This document shows, piece by piece, positions 1 through 10,238 of a DNA stretch of 64,000 bases; position 1 is the first letter of the stretch, and each line of letters begins with the position of its first letter. This DNA is from Porpolomopsis calyptriformis (Eukaryota; Basidiomycota; Agaricomycetes; Agaricales; Hygrophoraceae): positions 3,701,098 through 3,765,097 of the forward strand of contig OX621164.1 in NCBI GenBank assembly GCA_951640195.1, in the 5' to 3' direction. Under the pieces are notes generated by a model that ran no database searches, was not told where the DNA came from, and worked only from the letters and a program-made list of their open reading frames with translations. The position numbers and the translations under genes are program-made.

Positions 1-402
1 AGAGGGCACTCTGTGACCTGTGCGCTTGCTTTGTTCCTTGGAGTTAACGGTGAGAGTAAATGAAATCAACATCTTGGCTTAGGGATGCTCTAATGCTATA
101 TGCTTCTCTTTGCTACTGGCATCAATGAAAATACAGCCCAACAGTGGGCTAACGATGTTCAGGAGAAGAATATCAACCCAGATTCCCATGGATACGGTGT
201 AAATACATCATCACCTACCCATGAGGCTGATCTTGGGTAGGTCTGTAAGACACACATGGTTCACATTCACTCATTGTGATCATTTAGTATTTCACAGCTA
301 GCAATGAATCTTTCAGCTGATAATGATCAGCCAGTGGGATCCCATGGTGCATTTCATTCAGATGAATTTACCAAGCTGATACTGATCCAAGATCCAAGCT
401 GA
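1..402 (+). CDS. G1 gene, 3' part only (5' half lies before the window)
   Basis: This is the first copy of the gene seen whole at 24306-25456. Visible here are the last 49 bases of exon 2 (1-49), exon 3 (137-198) and the last exon (298-402), which ends in ...LILIQDPS and TGA. The introns are 50-136 (GTGAGA...ACAG) and 199-297 (GTAAAT...ACAG), and the frame stays open across both joins. The sequence matches the other copy at an offset of 25054 bases. The window therefore starts inside a coding exon, so the duplicated block very probably extends further left than can be seen. No function is known. The complete protein has the N-terminal 'FGHS' module shared with several neighbours. Confidence 0.6.
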
Positions 403-889
403 GATAGAGGGGGGGCAGCCTCAATTCTCCGATAACAGTGTTACCATTCCTCCACGATTCGAAAGGAAGATGAAGACGAAGATGAAGACGAAGATGATAA
501 TGAAAGTTTCTTGATGTTTTTTGTTTTTTTACATGCGAACAGCAGCTGCAAGTTACCATGGGACTTACAGATCATTGTAGCCACCTTTCCTCAGCGGTAT
601 ACCTCACACCTCCACAATCTGTATCCTTCACTTCAATAAATTATAATGAGGATGATGGTTTTCACCGTAATATTTATAACTCCTTCAACCAGATGAAGGA
701 GTAGTGGAATGAATCAAATGGCAAAGAAAACGTCAGGGCTTCTTTGTCACCCTCAAACTTGAGAATACGGCATTCATTTATAGCACATGATCTAATCCAA
801 GTCCTGGATAGAATCATATCGTCTTTGTAGCTTTCAAACTCTTTAATCGAATAAATACCCACGTGACCCCCACACATACGTTCATTATC
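403..889. other. Intergenic, G1 to JmjC gene
   Basis: No convincing gene. It contains a short GAAGAT/GAAGAC microsatellite (about 462-505) and, at 860-865, a CACGTG box 25 bases before the JmjC gene start. The short reading frames on the minus strand have no recognisable domain and look like shadows. Confidence 0.5.
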
Positions 890-3569
890 ATGGCCACCCA
901 ACCGATAGCCAACAAAGAAGGAGAGCTATTTGATGATGAGGCTTTATGGCCAGCCAAGACATCCACCCTCTTGAATAAACCGTCCAATTTCTGGCGCTTC
1001 TCAGAATTATCAACCCAAACAACATTCAAGCTCTTTTTCTACCACAACAACTCACTGCGATCTCGCGAAATACACATCCATTACCGCTCTATCCTTGCTT
1101 TCCTTGACCTGAGTCATCGCCACAGCTGCCTTGAAGCAGAGAACCAGGTACGACATGCAGGACGAATCAAACAGTACCTCCAGAACCTCTGTTTGGCCGT
1201 GCAGCATGAGTTGTGGTTTGAGGATCGTAAACTGCTCACTCAAGCATCATTGCGATTGAAGACGGTGAAGCAATGGGCCGTCAGAGTCTACCATTCATTT
1301 GGACACTCTCAAACAGGTCGCCAACTCTATGCCGATCGTTGCAAAAACGAGAACCGTCTGCCTTATGAAGATGACGATCCGACTCAATATGGTGAGTAAT
1401 CTTATCAATATTGGGTGCAACAGCTGATATTAAATCGCTCACTGAAGATTGGAAGAGTCACATATCCAGGGTCGTGTCATTTGGGAACGAGATGCTTGCG
1501 ACCGACACTTGGTCAGACTCTCCAGCGACGGCTGGCACTTCAAGCGATGCCGCTCAAGAGAAATCTGACTCGCTGCAATATCTTATTGCGATCGGATTCA
1601 TCAACCATCCCAATGAACTGGGCCAAGGAGTGAGCGCCGCTAGTCTTCCCCAAAAACGATCTTTGTCCGATGATGAAGAACCCACGAGTCGAAAAAAACA
1701 TCAACCAGCTACGATATCTGGTATGTGAAGTTATTCGCATCGCATCATCCTTATGAAGAAGAAGATAACGCATAACATCAGCACCCCTCACCCAGAATAA
1801 GCACGACTACTTTACTTCGTTGAGGGGAGTGAACTTTCCCCAGGACGCATCCTCGATTCAATGGGCCAATGGGTCGCAAACCGTACTTCCATGGGTTCAC
1901 GTTCCGGGCCATCAAAATGCAGTCCGTCCATCATTTTGTGCTCGTTCTTGATCAGCTAACTGAAGCTTTGTTAAGGACGCTAAATTAGTTGAGGTGCTTG
2001 CCAAATCACCTGATGGTTCATCTGCAACCCATTCGATAAACAACTGGGACTTGGATGAAACTAACTATGTCGTTATCCCACCAAGAGAACCTTCCCAACC
2101 ACTTCATGCCATCGATGAAGCCGTGCGACTCCATCTCGCTAATCAGCGATGCATTATATTACAGGGTCAACATCTTGAAGGTCCGGAGACGTTTTGTAAG
2201 GAGGAGATCGAGGCAGCAAGGGGTCCATTAAGCCAGCCAGTTCAGTGGCATGGTACGTAAAATCCATCTCTACGATTACTGTGGTTTAATACTGTATAGA
2301 CGCAAGATTGCGTGCAGTCGGTAGGTCCAAGAAGGAGTCAGATGGCATCATCCACAGCCACTCTTCCCTGGGGGAGTTTATCGAGGCATCTGAGGATGTA
2401 GACATCTGTGGAAATATCCTGGATGCCCCTTCACTGAGAAATGCCGCCCCCTCTATTATATGGTAAGAGTGCTGAGAGCTTGTACATTGGCTTATTTCAA
2501 CAAGTAACCTTAACAGTCGAATAAGTGACGAAGCACTCGCATTCCAGCTCACAAAACATGAATCATTCGCGAAGTTTTGGAAGCACCCTCCAAAGGACAA
2601 GTCGAAGCATCACAAGATGCCGAATACTCGACAAGAACTAGTCCTTCCAGGGCCACAGGTTATTCGGATGTGCACCTGGCAAATGATGCAGTGGAACCTG
2701 CTGACGCATGCTGGCTTCGTAACATTCCCCCACAAGGATGCTAACGGCTTGTGTACCTGGATCTATGCGCACGCCGGGATAAAAATTTGGGCCATTATTC
2801 GACCTAGATACACAAAAAGTCACAACTCCCGGAACAAGTTGCGCAGCCTGCACAAGGATATTTGCTTCAGTCAACTACACCAACTGAATCAACATGCTCA
2901 GATTTTCACGACGTTTCTTTCTGCAGGGGAGATTCTGTAAGTTTTTATATTATTAACGCTCTAAAAATTGATTACTCATGCTCATATATTGATTCTATGT
3001 GTCAGAATTATGCCTCCTGGCATTTGGCATGCCGTATACACCCCCACGCCAAGCTATTGTTCGGGAGGTCACTTTTATACCTATGAGACGCTTCACCTCA
3101 CTGAACAATCGCGGGACTTCGACCATATGCATGGTCATTTTTCAACAAATGCAAATCACCACGTCTCAAGGTTGCTTTCTCGCATGGTTTTAGCGCTTCC
3201 ACATGTCGCCAAAAGTCGAAGTGAGCACGTGAATGAATGATATCCCCTCATTTTTGTTTAAAAGCTAGCTTTCCAGAAATATATCGACGGCCATTCTTGG
3301 CGCTGGCCAGAATGATTCTCAAATCGAATGAGTACCTTTTGCCGGGTGAGCAGAAAAGGCCAGACCTTCCGATGACCGAGTGGGATGTCCTTTTTCAGGA
3401 GGAAGAAGGAGAAATCAACGAGGCCCAGAAACAGATCAAGGCGATACTAGAAAGGGCAGGAATCAGCCTGACAGCTATGGAGTCAGAAGTACTCGTCAGT
3501 GGAGAGCATTGGATGGCGCTCAGTGAAGAAAAATGTTTATCCACCGAACTTTTTCTTCCACCGCCATAG
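890..3569 (+). CDS. JmjC-domain dioxygenase (putative histone/protein demethylase), copy 1
   Basis: Eight exons (890-1391, 1424-1720, 1782-1921, 1976-2252, 2300-2462, 2517-2936, 3006-3220, 3265-3569) join in frame into about 772 residues. The JmjC double-stranded beta-helix is in exons 6-7. FPHKDANGLCTW supplies the HxD iron ligands (about residues 532-534), followed by KIWAIIRP. IMPPGIWHAVYTP supplies the distal His (about 608), and SGGHFYTYETLHLTE follows. JmjC enzymes use Fe(II), 2-oxoglutarate and O2 to demethylate lysines or hydroxylate proteins. The substrate here is unknown. Residues 1-167 form the 'FGHS' module (KQWAVRVYHSFGHS, then a DDDPTQY end) shared with G1 and G2. A Ser-rich linker with an SRKKH basic patch follows. 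The start is the first ATG in frame. All iron-ligand motifs are present, so the gene looks functional. The last splice acceptor is the least certain join. Confidence 0.85.
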
Positions 3570-4237
3570 GGACAGTTTCTATTCATTATCTATTGATGTG
3601 CTGCTATCATATGCCTGTACTTTGTTACAGTTTTACAATCGATACAATTGAGTTGGACTTTGATGCTCATGTCTCACGTGAAAAAAAAAAAAAAACATAC
3701 ATGAATACATACATTACCTTGCCTGCGATGAAACCAATTACAACCTCATGTAACCTAGTAGATATGCCGAACACAATCTGCTTTATTTACATATACAGAA
3801 AGGTGGCAGCTTCTGGACTCCCTATCCCTTAGGGAGATAGAGCCCCACGTTGTACTTGCGGTTAGTGTTTGGCCCAGCAGATGCGCTACACCCTTGAAGC
3901 TATTATCTCCCTCGGTTCACCCGTGTGGTTGAATGGTTGGGTCGCATTGGTTGGCTGGGTGGGTTGCGCGCAGCTAACTCAGCCTCTGTCTCTCGTAATA
4001 GAGCTGCCTTCATTTTCTTCTTTTTATTCCGCTTCCACTTGTTTTGTTTGTAGTTTTTCCCTCGTTCAACCTGTGCTGTTGAAGTGGGAGAGAAATAAGA
4101 ATAAGAATAAGTTAATAAATCAATACGCAATAAATAAATTCACGTTGAGTAGCCTGCCTACTTGGAGGTTCCGAGGTTCGTACCATGGCCACACGTGTAG
4201 ATGATTGTCTGCTATACAGTAGTCAAAGGATGCTAAG
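3570..4237. other. Intergenic, JmjC to G2 (converging 3' ends)
   Basis: No gene found. Contents are a poly(A) run at 3681-3694 (three bases shorter in the second copy), AT-rich stretches with AATAA-type signals at 4097-4138, and GGTTCGTACC at 4170-4180, which looks like a pol III B box but has no convincing partner. It holds the 3' untranslated regions of the two converging genes. Confidence 0.5.
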
Positions 4238-5337
4238 TTATCGAGCGGCTGAATGAACTAACTTGTTTGGCTGCACGATGCATGTTGGCAACGGAGCCCT
4301 AAGCCTCTGTTCGATTTCGCCTGCGAATGAAGAAGAAATCTCCTCTGTGGCTGATCATCATCATCAGTCTAGATATTTGATATCTGGTGTGGCATGAGAC
4401 CCATAGATCCCATTCACGTACCAGCTTTTGAGGTAGAATGTGCCAATGCGACATCCAATGGTGATTTATCCACATGTGTTGGGTCGATACTTATATCGAA
4501 CTCAGGGATCTTGACTGTGGCTGATCGTTTAGTCAGGATATCTGATGTAGCATGAGAGCGATGGATCCCATTCACACACCAGCTTGTTGTGCCAAACAGG
4601 TGTCGCCTTTGTCGAGAAGGTCGGCTGCAGAGAGTAAAACGTTTGAAGGGCCCACAGAGATATGTTCCCTTGCTTTGTTCAGTGCGCTTGCAAGGCTGTC
4701 TATAATATGATGACCCGAATTCATCCAGGTATTTTGTTTTTTATATTTGTTGAAAATATCTGTCCATCCTATTATAGAACGTAGTATAAACCATCAGGAC
4801 TTTGGGAGCGATTCATCACGTACGATATTCCAATGGGTCGCCATGCATATAACTCTCCCAGCCCTGTTCTCTGCATGTGGTGAGATAAGCGTCACGGTCA
4901 GGCTTCGAGTGGCCAAAGGAGTGCATCGTTCGAACGGCCCAAGGCCGGGTACTCCAAGGTTGTTCATTAAAGCTGGAAGGGGGTTCCATTGCGAAGAATT
5001 CTTCAAGGAGGTCATCCCTTAGCAGCTCTAAATAGCGCGACATTGATTTATCTCCAGAAACCAGGCTAGCCCAATATTGAAGATCAAGAAATGCAACCTG
5101 TTGGCACAGCATGAATGGCAAGGAAAAGTGGCGAGACTGATTCGTGATGATATTAAAGGCAATGAATTCCAATGGAAAATACTTCCAGCGTATCTTTGTA
5201 TCGGAACCCATCGGTTTGAACAGGTAGTTCTTTGAATTCTCCAATTCAAATAGACACAGCCAGCTGCTTGGTTGAACCTCTGAGATGCCATCCTGCCATC
5301 TATGGGTATCGTTGAGAATAAAATCGAGATTTGCCAT
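4238..5337 (-). CDS. G2: FGHS-module protein of unknown function, copy 1
   Basis: Four exons on the minus strand (5337-4824, 4768-4580, 4520-4422, 4350-4238) join in frame into 304 residues. Residues 1-171 are the module shared with G1 and the JmjC protein: a QVAFLDLQYWA segment, YLELLRDDLLEE, then RPWAVRTMHSFGHS and a GDPLEY end. The C-terminal ~130 residues are specific to this gene, mostly polar, with no domain I recognise. The introns at 4521-4579 and 4351-4421 are clearly related to each other in sequence and are flanked by the same exon ends, which points to a local intron duplication. No catalytic motif is visible. It could be a stand-alone version of the module acting as an adaptor for the enzymes beside it, but that is inference. 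Confidence 0.7.
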
Positions 5338-6575
5338 TGGATTCGGATTCGGTAGTGCTTTTGGAACTTGTGAATGTTTGTTAATCCTATATTTGGTAGG
5401 TGTTCAAATCGAGCCCAGCATAACTTATGCTTGGCTGCGCACTTCAAAAGAGGCAGTTTGGACAATCATGAGTGTAATTATAAAAGAAGGATGAACCATA
5501 AAATCAAGTGAGATGTTGAGGTCATCTCCATTGGAACTAAAATCGATGAAATTTTATCACCGAAGGTCTCTTTTTCTCGTTTGAATAGTAGCGACTTTCT
5601 CATTGTATTACAGCATTCGTAACTGAAATTTACTGATAAACAGATCAACTGGCACTGATTCATGGTGATCATGCAATGATTAGATGTACTTTGGGCATGG
5701 TGAAGTCAATTTAATGTAGACTAGTCAGCTGCCGCCTTAGCTAAATGTAAGTTTTCCAATTTGCTAATGATCCGCACCTACAAACCTACTCTGTGGTATT
5801 GTTTTTCAGTAACTAGAAATTTTCATCACTGAAAAGATGTGAGGGGGTGATTGAGTGATTTAGTTACTGTTTTTCGTTGATTTCCCTTCCCTTCCTTCCA
5901 ACAGTCTCATTTTGGCAAAGGTTTGCTAATGTCTTCAACCTTATCGATAGCCTGTATTATGGAACGCAATACTTGCCTGCTAAGAAAACTTTAAATGCCG
6001 TCAATCTACGACATGCCGAGGTAAAGGGCCTCGGGTACACCTAGTATAGCAACATAAGATTAAAGTACGGCTGAAAGACATCTTTGTGCTTCTTCAGACG
6101 ACTCAGAATCACTTATTTCTCACTTTGTAATGGAGCGTGACTGCCATCCTTGATGATGTTGGAGAAGCGGTGAATGGTTTGCACCTTGGTGAGTGGTCAT
6201 CTGGATACCAACACAAAAGGTCATAATGAAAATTCAATTCATAGGGAATATCCGACGTGCGTGAGCAGATGAAATGTAGGAAAAGAGAGTGCGGGAGTGA
6301 GAATGGGTACGAGGGCCACCCTGAGAAGAAGGTAAAGAGGAAGTTGGCTAAGGGAGAACAAGGTGGAATCTACAGACGGGAGGGATGGCAAGGGTCACCA
6401 TCCATGCTTCTCTACTGCATCCGAGAGATTGCGTGCCGAATCTTGATAACCATATTATTCAACACAGGGGCCTGATATTCAGATTTTTTAATGAAAGCCT
6501 TACCGTTCGATCCCAACCTCAGCATTTCCATCCTCTCGCCGTAACCGTTTGAAATCGTTTTGATCTCTCTGACCC
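5338..6575. other. Intergenic with a dispersed repeat
   Basis: No gene I can support over 1.2 kb. The open frame at 6257-6475 is Lys/Arg/Gly-rich, has no domain and I leave it out. The stretch about 5957-6042 is a dispersed repeat found again near 45965-46055 (listed separately). The rest is AT-rich and unremarkable. Confidence 0.5.
5957..6042 (+). repeat. Dispersed ~90 bp repeat, copy a
   Basis: Shares a core running from TATGGAACGCAA through TTGCCTGCTAAGAAAACTTT to ACATGCCGAGGTAAAGG with 45965-46055. The copies differ by a small insertion (CCTGTCAA) and scattered substitutions. It is also present in the second D block near 31008-31093. It may be a fragment of a transposon end; no coding capacity. 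Confidence 0.7.
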
Positions 6576-7141
6576 CTAACCATCAATCCCATGGCTCTCC
6601 GTCGACTGTGGTCCAATGGGGTCATTATCAGTCCCCGGCTGGGTTGGCGCAGTGACGATCCCACAGTGGATTGTTTGCTGGATCTCTTCGGCTATCTTGC
6701 CATCGCCATCCGTTGTCGACTGGGTGTTTACCGATGGCTCTGCTATGGTTGTCATCTTCGTGTTCTTTGAATTGACATAGACGGTTGGTAGTGTTTCTTC
6801 AGTTTCCTCATCCGACAAAAATTTGGCCTTCCATTGCTTTCTTCTTCTCGGGCTGACAGCTTTGGGGATGTTCATCTCATTCGCCTAACACGTCCCCTCT
6901 GTCAACCTGAAAAAAAGGAAAAGAGCAAGCTCACCTGGTGATGTTGGGCAGCGTGACTTTGATTCCCCGCAGATCCTGGTCCCATGGGGTTTCCCTCACC
7001 CTCCATCTGGTCTGAGGTCGTAACCCTCTGAGATTGAGATCTAGTGGCCAAGTGAGGCGACGCGGACACAGTCATGAAGAAGACTGCTGGAGATGGTCGT
7101 AGTAGAGGACCGTTCAGGTTCACCCTGTCAAACTGTGGCAT
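6576..7141 (-). CDS. Hypothetical protein, two exons, divergent from the F-box gene
   Basis: The ATG at 7141 opens exon 1, which ends at ...HAAQHHQ. An intron beginning GTGAGCTTGC runs to TTAG, and exon 2 reads ANEMNIPKAVSPRRRKQWKAK onward. Together about 175 residues. It is low in complexity: a Ser/Thr/Gln-rich first half, a basic patch (SPRRRKQWKAK), then an acidic DEETEE stretch. No domain recognised. It may be nuclear because of the basic patch, but that is weak. It shares a 115 bp intergenic region with the F-box gene that starts at 7257. The open frame and clean splice sites are the only support. Confidence 0.4.
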
Positions 7142-7256
7142 TTTAAGCGACCCTAGCCACGTGAATAATCGATTTTAGTTGAGAGTGAGTCAAAGCGTCG
7201 AGGTCGACTTAGTATATAGAGCAGCCGAAAGTCTCCCAAAACCACCATCATCCATC
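7142..7256. promoter_or_regulatory. Short divergent promoter with CACGTG and TATA
   Basis: The 115 bp between two divergent starts holds CACGTG at 7158-7163 and a TATATAG at about 7213-7219, roughly 40 bp before the F-box ATG. CACGTG is the core bound by bHLH factors of the Cbf1 type. The same box sits in front of several other genes in the window. Confidence 0.4.
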
Positions 7257-8060
7257 ATGATTTCCCTTCCCATAGATCTGTGGCTCAAAATTATCCCCTA
7301 CATTCAGAACTCGTCCCAAGATCTGCTCGCACTGGCACTAGTAAACAGGAACTTTGCCTCCGTTGTGTTTCCATTCCTGGCCCGATACATGCTTGTCGAT
7401 CCAATGCCAAAGCCGCAACACCCGATTCGTTTCCTTGAATTCACCTCCATCAGGAATTGGCACGGCGGTTGGGTTCAGCAAAATTTGAAGAGGGCTGGGA
7501 GCAACCTGAGGGTCACCAGGTTGGGATTCAATACGTCCGGTTGTCAGTGTTTCAGGTTATTCCTATGTGTCTGGGTTTTATCGCTAACCCCGCATGAAGA
7601 TGACTGCGTCGAACTCACGCACCTAAACTTTTTCCACAACGTGTGGCTCAGGGAAGTTACCCTCTCTGGATTACGACTAAGACGGCCGGGTAACGTCAAC
7701 CTAATCGATATCTCGAGGATATTTGCTGGATGTTCTATGGAAGATTTGACCAAGTTCACTCTCGATCTTACACGGGCCAACTGGGATAACTGCATCAAAG
7801 TCAATTGGGCCCTCCTCGACGCATATCTTTCCTCGAGACCTTCCCTTCAATCTGTGCACATTTTAGGCCCTCTGTCTGTGATGGAGGTCAGCGATATCAT
7901 GCCACTGGTCACCGCGAAGGGCATCCTTGATGTCACGTTCAGGCCAACTTTGCCGGAACCATCGGTACCATTGGTACCATGGCCATCTATATCTGGGCAG
8001 ATACGTAGGAGGAAGTTTCGAAGAAGGAAGGGGAGTGGAACGGGGCAGGATACAGGTTGA
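7257..8060 (+). CDS. F-box-like protein, paralogue A, copy 1
   Basis: Single exon, about 267 residues from the ATG at 7257. An earlier in-frame TTG at 7179 is unlikely to be used. The N-terminus LPIDLWLKIIPYIQ...DLLALALVNRNFA is a typical fungal F-box, the segment that binds Skp1 in SCF ubiquitin ligases. The rest has leucine-rich stretches such as LTKFTLDLTRANWDNC and SRPSLQSVHILG, as in F-box proteins that bind substrate through degenerate leucine-rich repeats. The tail is Arg/Lys-rich (RRRKFRRRKGSG). It is an inverted paralogue of the gene at 8837-9580. The target protein is unknown. Confidence 0.75.
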   Translation: MISLPIDLWLKIIPYIQNSSQDLLALALVNRNFASVVFPFLARYMLVDPMPKPQHPIRFLEFTSIRNWHGGWVQQNLKRAGSNLRVTRLGFNTSGCQCFRLFLCVWVLSLTPHEDDCVELTHLNFFHNVWLREVTLSGLRLRRPGNVNLIDISRIFAGCSMEDLTKFTLDLTRANWDNCIKVNWALLDAYLSSRPSLQSVHILGPLSVMEVSDIMPLVTAKGILDVTFRPTLPEPSVPLVPWPSISGQIRRRKFRRRKGSGTGQDTG

Positions 8061-8836
8061 ATAGGAATGGGGCAATGTTATCCTGTAACAATCTGTTGAA
8101 ATGGATCCGTTATGACCCTGGCTGATACTGACCAGTCCGAAGTGGAAGATATTGTCCTCTTGAGACTACCCAAGCCGAAGTCAGAGAACACAGAGAGAGA
8201 TCGTTGTCATTGTTACTACATACATTTGCATCTGTGTCTACTTTTTATATGTATGCGACATCAAAGGGGTCAGGGCTTTGTGATCCTTTGATAGCACGAT
8301 AGCCGATTGGTTGTTTGAAAAGATAGTTGAGACGGGATTGGGCCAAATACTTCACCAATAAAGGTGCGGAGCCATAAGGCTTCCTTTGCAGCACGAGTTG
8401 CTACATATTTAGCTTTAGGGATCTCTCCGATGGGAAATGGCAGGGCGAATCTGCGTGGGTGACAAAAGCAACAGTTCGATATTACTTGCAGCCGCTGCGC
8501 AATCCAACAATCTTTCTTCTCAGTAATATCGTGCTATCAAAGGATCACAAAGCGCTTCGCTTTGTAGGTTAGACCCCTTCGATGTCGTATACATATAAAA
8601 AGTAGACACAGATGCAGCAACAATGACAACGATCTCTCTCTGTGTTCTCCGCCTTGGGCTTGGGTCGTCTCAAGAGGACGATATCTTCCAATCCAGACTC
8701 ATCAGTATCAGGCAGGGTCATCATACGCGATCCATTGCAACAGATGGCTACAGGATAACGTCACCACATTCCCATTCAACCCGTATCCTGCCCCCTTCCA
8801 CTACCCTTCCTTCTTCAAAACTTCTTCCTGCCTCGC

Positions 8837-9580
8837 TTACATACCCACCCACGATAGGGATGGCCATGGTACCGATGGTTCCGGCAGGGTTGGCATGGAT
8901 GTCACCCTAAGGATGCCCTTGGTGCCAATCAGTGGCATGATATCGTTGACCTCTATCACAAACAGAGGGCCTAAAATGTGCACAGATTGAAGGGAAGGTC
9001 TCGAGGAAAGATATGCGTCGAGGAGGGCCCAATTGACGTTGACGCAGTTATCCAGGTTGGCCCGTGTAAGATCCAGAGTGAACTTGGTCAAAGCACTCAT
9101 CAGACATCCAGCAAATATTCTCGAGATATCGATTGTGTCGTAGTGACCCGGCATTTTTAGTCGTAATCCAGAGAGGGTAACTTCCCTGAGGTATAAGTTG
9201 CGGGAAAAGCTTAACCGCTCGAGTTCTAGGCAGTCATCTTTATGCGGGATTAGTGATAAAGCCCAGACATATAGGAATAAACTAAAACACTGACATCCGG
9301 AGGCATCGAATCCCAACCTGGCGACCCACAGGTTACTCCCGGCCATCTCCAGATGTTCCTGAACCAAATCGCCGCCCCACTCCGAAATGGCGGTGAACTC
9401 AACAAGGTGGATAGGGTGTCGCGGCTGTGGCAATGGATTGACGATGGCATATTGGGCCAGGGAGGGCAACACAGCGGAGGAAACATCCCTATTCACTAGG
9501 GATAGTGCGAGTAGATCCCTGGGCCTGTCCTGAATGTGGGAGATTATTTTGAACCACAGCTCTAGGGGAAGGAGGATCAT
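8837..9580 (-). CDS. F-box-like protein, paralogue B, copy 1
   Basis: Single exon, 247 residues, ATG at 9580. It starts LPLELWFKIISHIQ...DLLALSLVNRDVS, an F-box-like helix pair, and aligns along its length with paralogue A (shared SGCQCF, LREVTLSGLRL, DISRIFAGC, VNWALLDAYLSSRPSLQSV). It lacks the basic tail of A and ends at WVGM. Both copies are open, so both are probably expressed or only recently silenced. The two genes point towards each other inside the palindrome, so antisense pairing of read-through transcripts is possible. Confidence 0.7.
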   Translation of the reverse strand: MILLPLELWFKIISHIQDRPRDLLALSLVNRDVSSAVLPSLAQYAIVNPLPQPRHPIHLVEFTAISEWGGDLVQEHLEMAGSNLWVARLGFDASGCQCFSLFLYVWALSLIPHKDDCLELERLSFSRNLYLREVTLSGLRLKMPGHYDTIDISRIFAGCLMSALTKFTLDLTRANLDNCVNVNWALLDAYLSSRPSLQSVHILGPLFVIEVNDIMPLIGTKGILRVTSMPTLPEPSVPWPSLSWVGM

Positions 9581-9659
9581 GATGGATGGTGGGTGGTGGC
9601 TTAGGGAGAAAGTGGAGAATTGGGGTCGAGAAAAAATGAGGGGATTTTATAGTGTGGAT

Positions 9660-9990
9660 GCCACGATTATTGTGGCTTGTGGCAAACGAGCTCTGCCCAC
9701 GCTCACTGTCGATTGGCTTGGTTTTCTCGCCCCTTAATTCTCAGACCGCGGTAGGTTCATGTCCTGTCAGCGAACGCTGCATGCGTCATGCAGTTAGTCA
9801 GTGCTACACAGCGCTATGTTACCATTCACCTTCGGTCGGCCTGGTTCTTGCCTCTTAGCTTCACTGCACCACAATGTATCACCACCTTTTAACCAAGTAC
9901 ACTCTGTTCGGAACAGAGCGGTTCGGTTCAGAGGAGTACACTGAAACTCTGTTAGACTGCTCTCCAACCTTTGCTTCAAACGGAATGCAT
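9660..9990 (-). repeat. Dispersed element related to the 49-51 kb satellite
   Basis: Read on the minus strand, this stretch matches the region at 48640-49400. It has AACCAAGCCAATCGACAGTG, GACAGGACATGAACCTACCG and the palindrome CTCTGTTCGGAACAGAG (9902-9918), whose counterpart CTCTGTTCCGAACAGAG lies at about 48675. The order of parts is kept: palindrome, TGCAGTGAAG box, then one satellite-like monomer. It looks like a single-copy version of the unit expanded at 49-51 kb. Confidence 0.65.
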
Positions 9991-10238
9991 TTATTTCAGC
10001 CAGGCCTCTAAGTGAACGCAAGGGAGAAGGGCAGGTAGAAGAAGGTGGCAGGATCAGGATCGAATGGCGCAGTGTTATTCCACAGTTGTCCTCTACTTTT
10101 TAGCTCAATCTACAGCTCCATCGACTCAATACGGTATATGCAGTGAAGTATAGCAGGCGTAGCTGATAAATCTCGACAAACAAACCATACTTGCCCCGAT
10201 CACTTTAGTGCATCTTGCTAAATCTCTTGATAAAATCC
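9991..10238. other. Upstream region of the AT-hook gene
   Basis: About 250 bp with no reading frame of note. Presumed 5' region of the AT-hook gene. No clear TATA box. Confidence 0.3.

Larger units (their letters stand above)
7257..9580. repeat. Large inverted repeat holding two F-box paralogues
   Basis: The left arm (about 7257-8300) and right arm (about 8528-9580) are inverted copies, separated by a unique spacer of about 230 bp. Homology continues past the genes into the non-coding part: AGTAGACACAGATGCA near 8610 answers TGCATCTGTGTCTACT near 8230, and ATCGTGCTATCAAAGGATC at 8528 answers the end of the left arm. The arms differ at many sites, so this is an old inverted duplication. Confidence 0.8.

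Noticed and set aside
4145..4200. tRNA-like A and B boxes in the JmjC-G2 spacer
   Set aside because: Only the B-box-like GGTTCGTACC is convincing. I could not fold a cloverleaf.
6257..6475. Lys/Arg-rich frame as a small gene
   Set aside because: No domain, no splice partners, and it lies in AT-rich spacer. Present in both D copies only because the block is duplicated.
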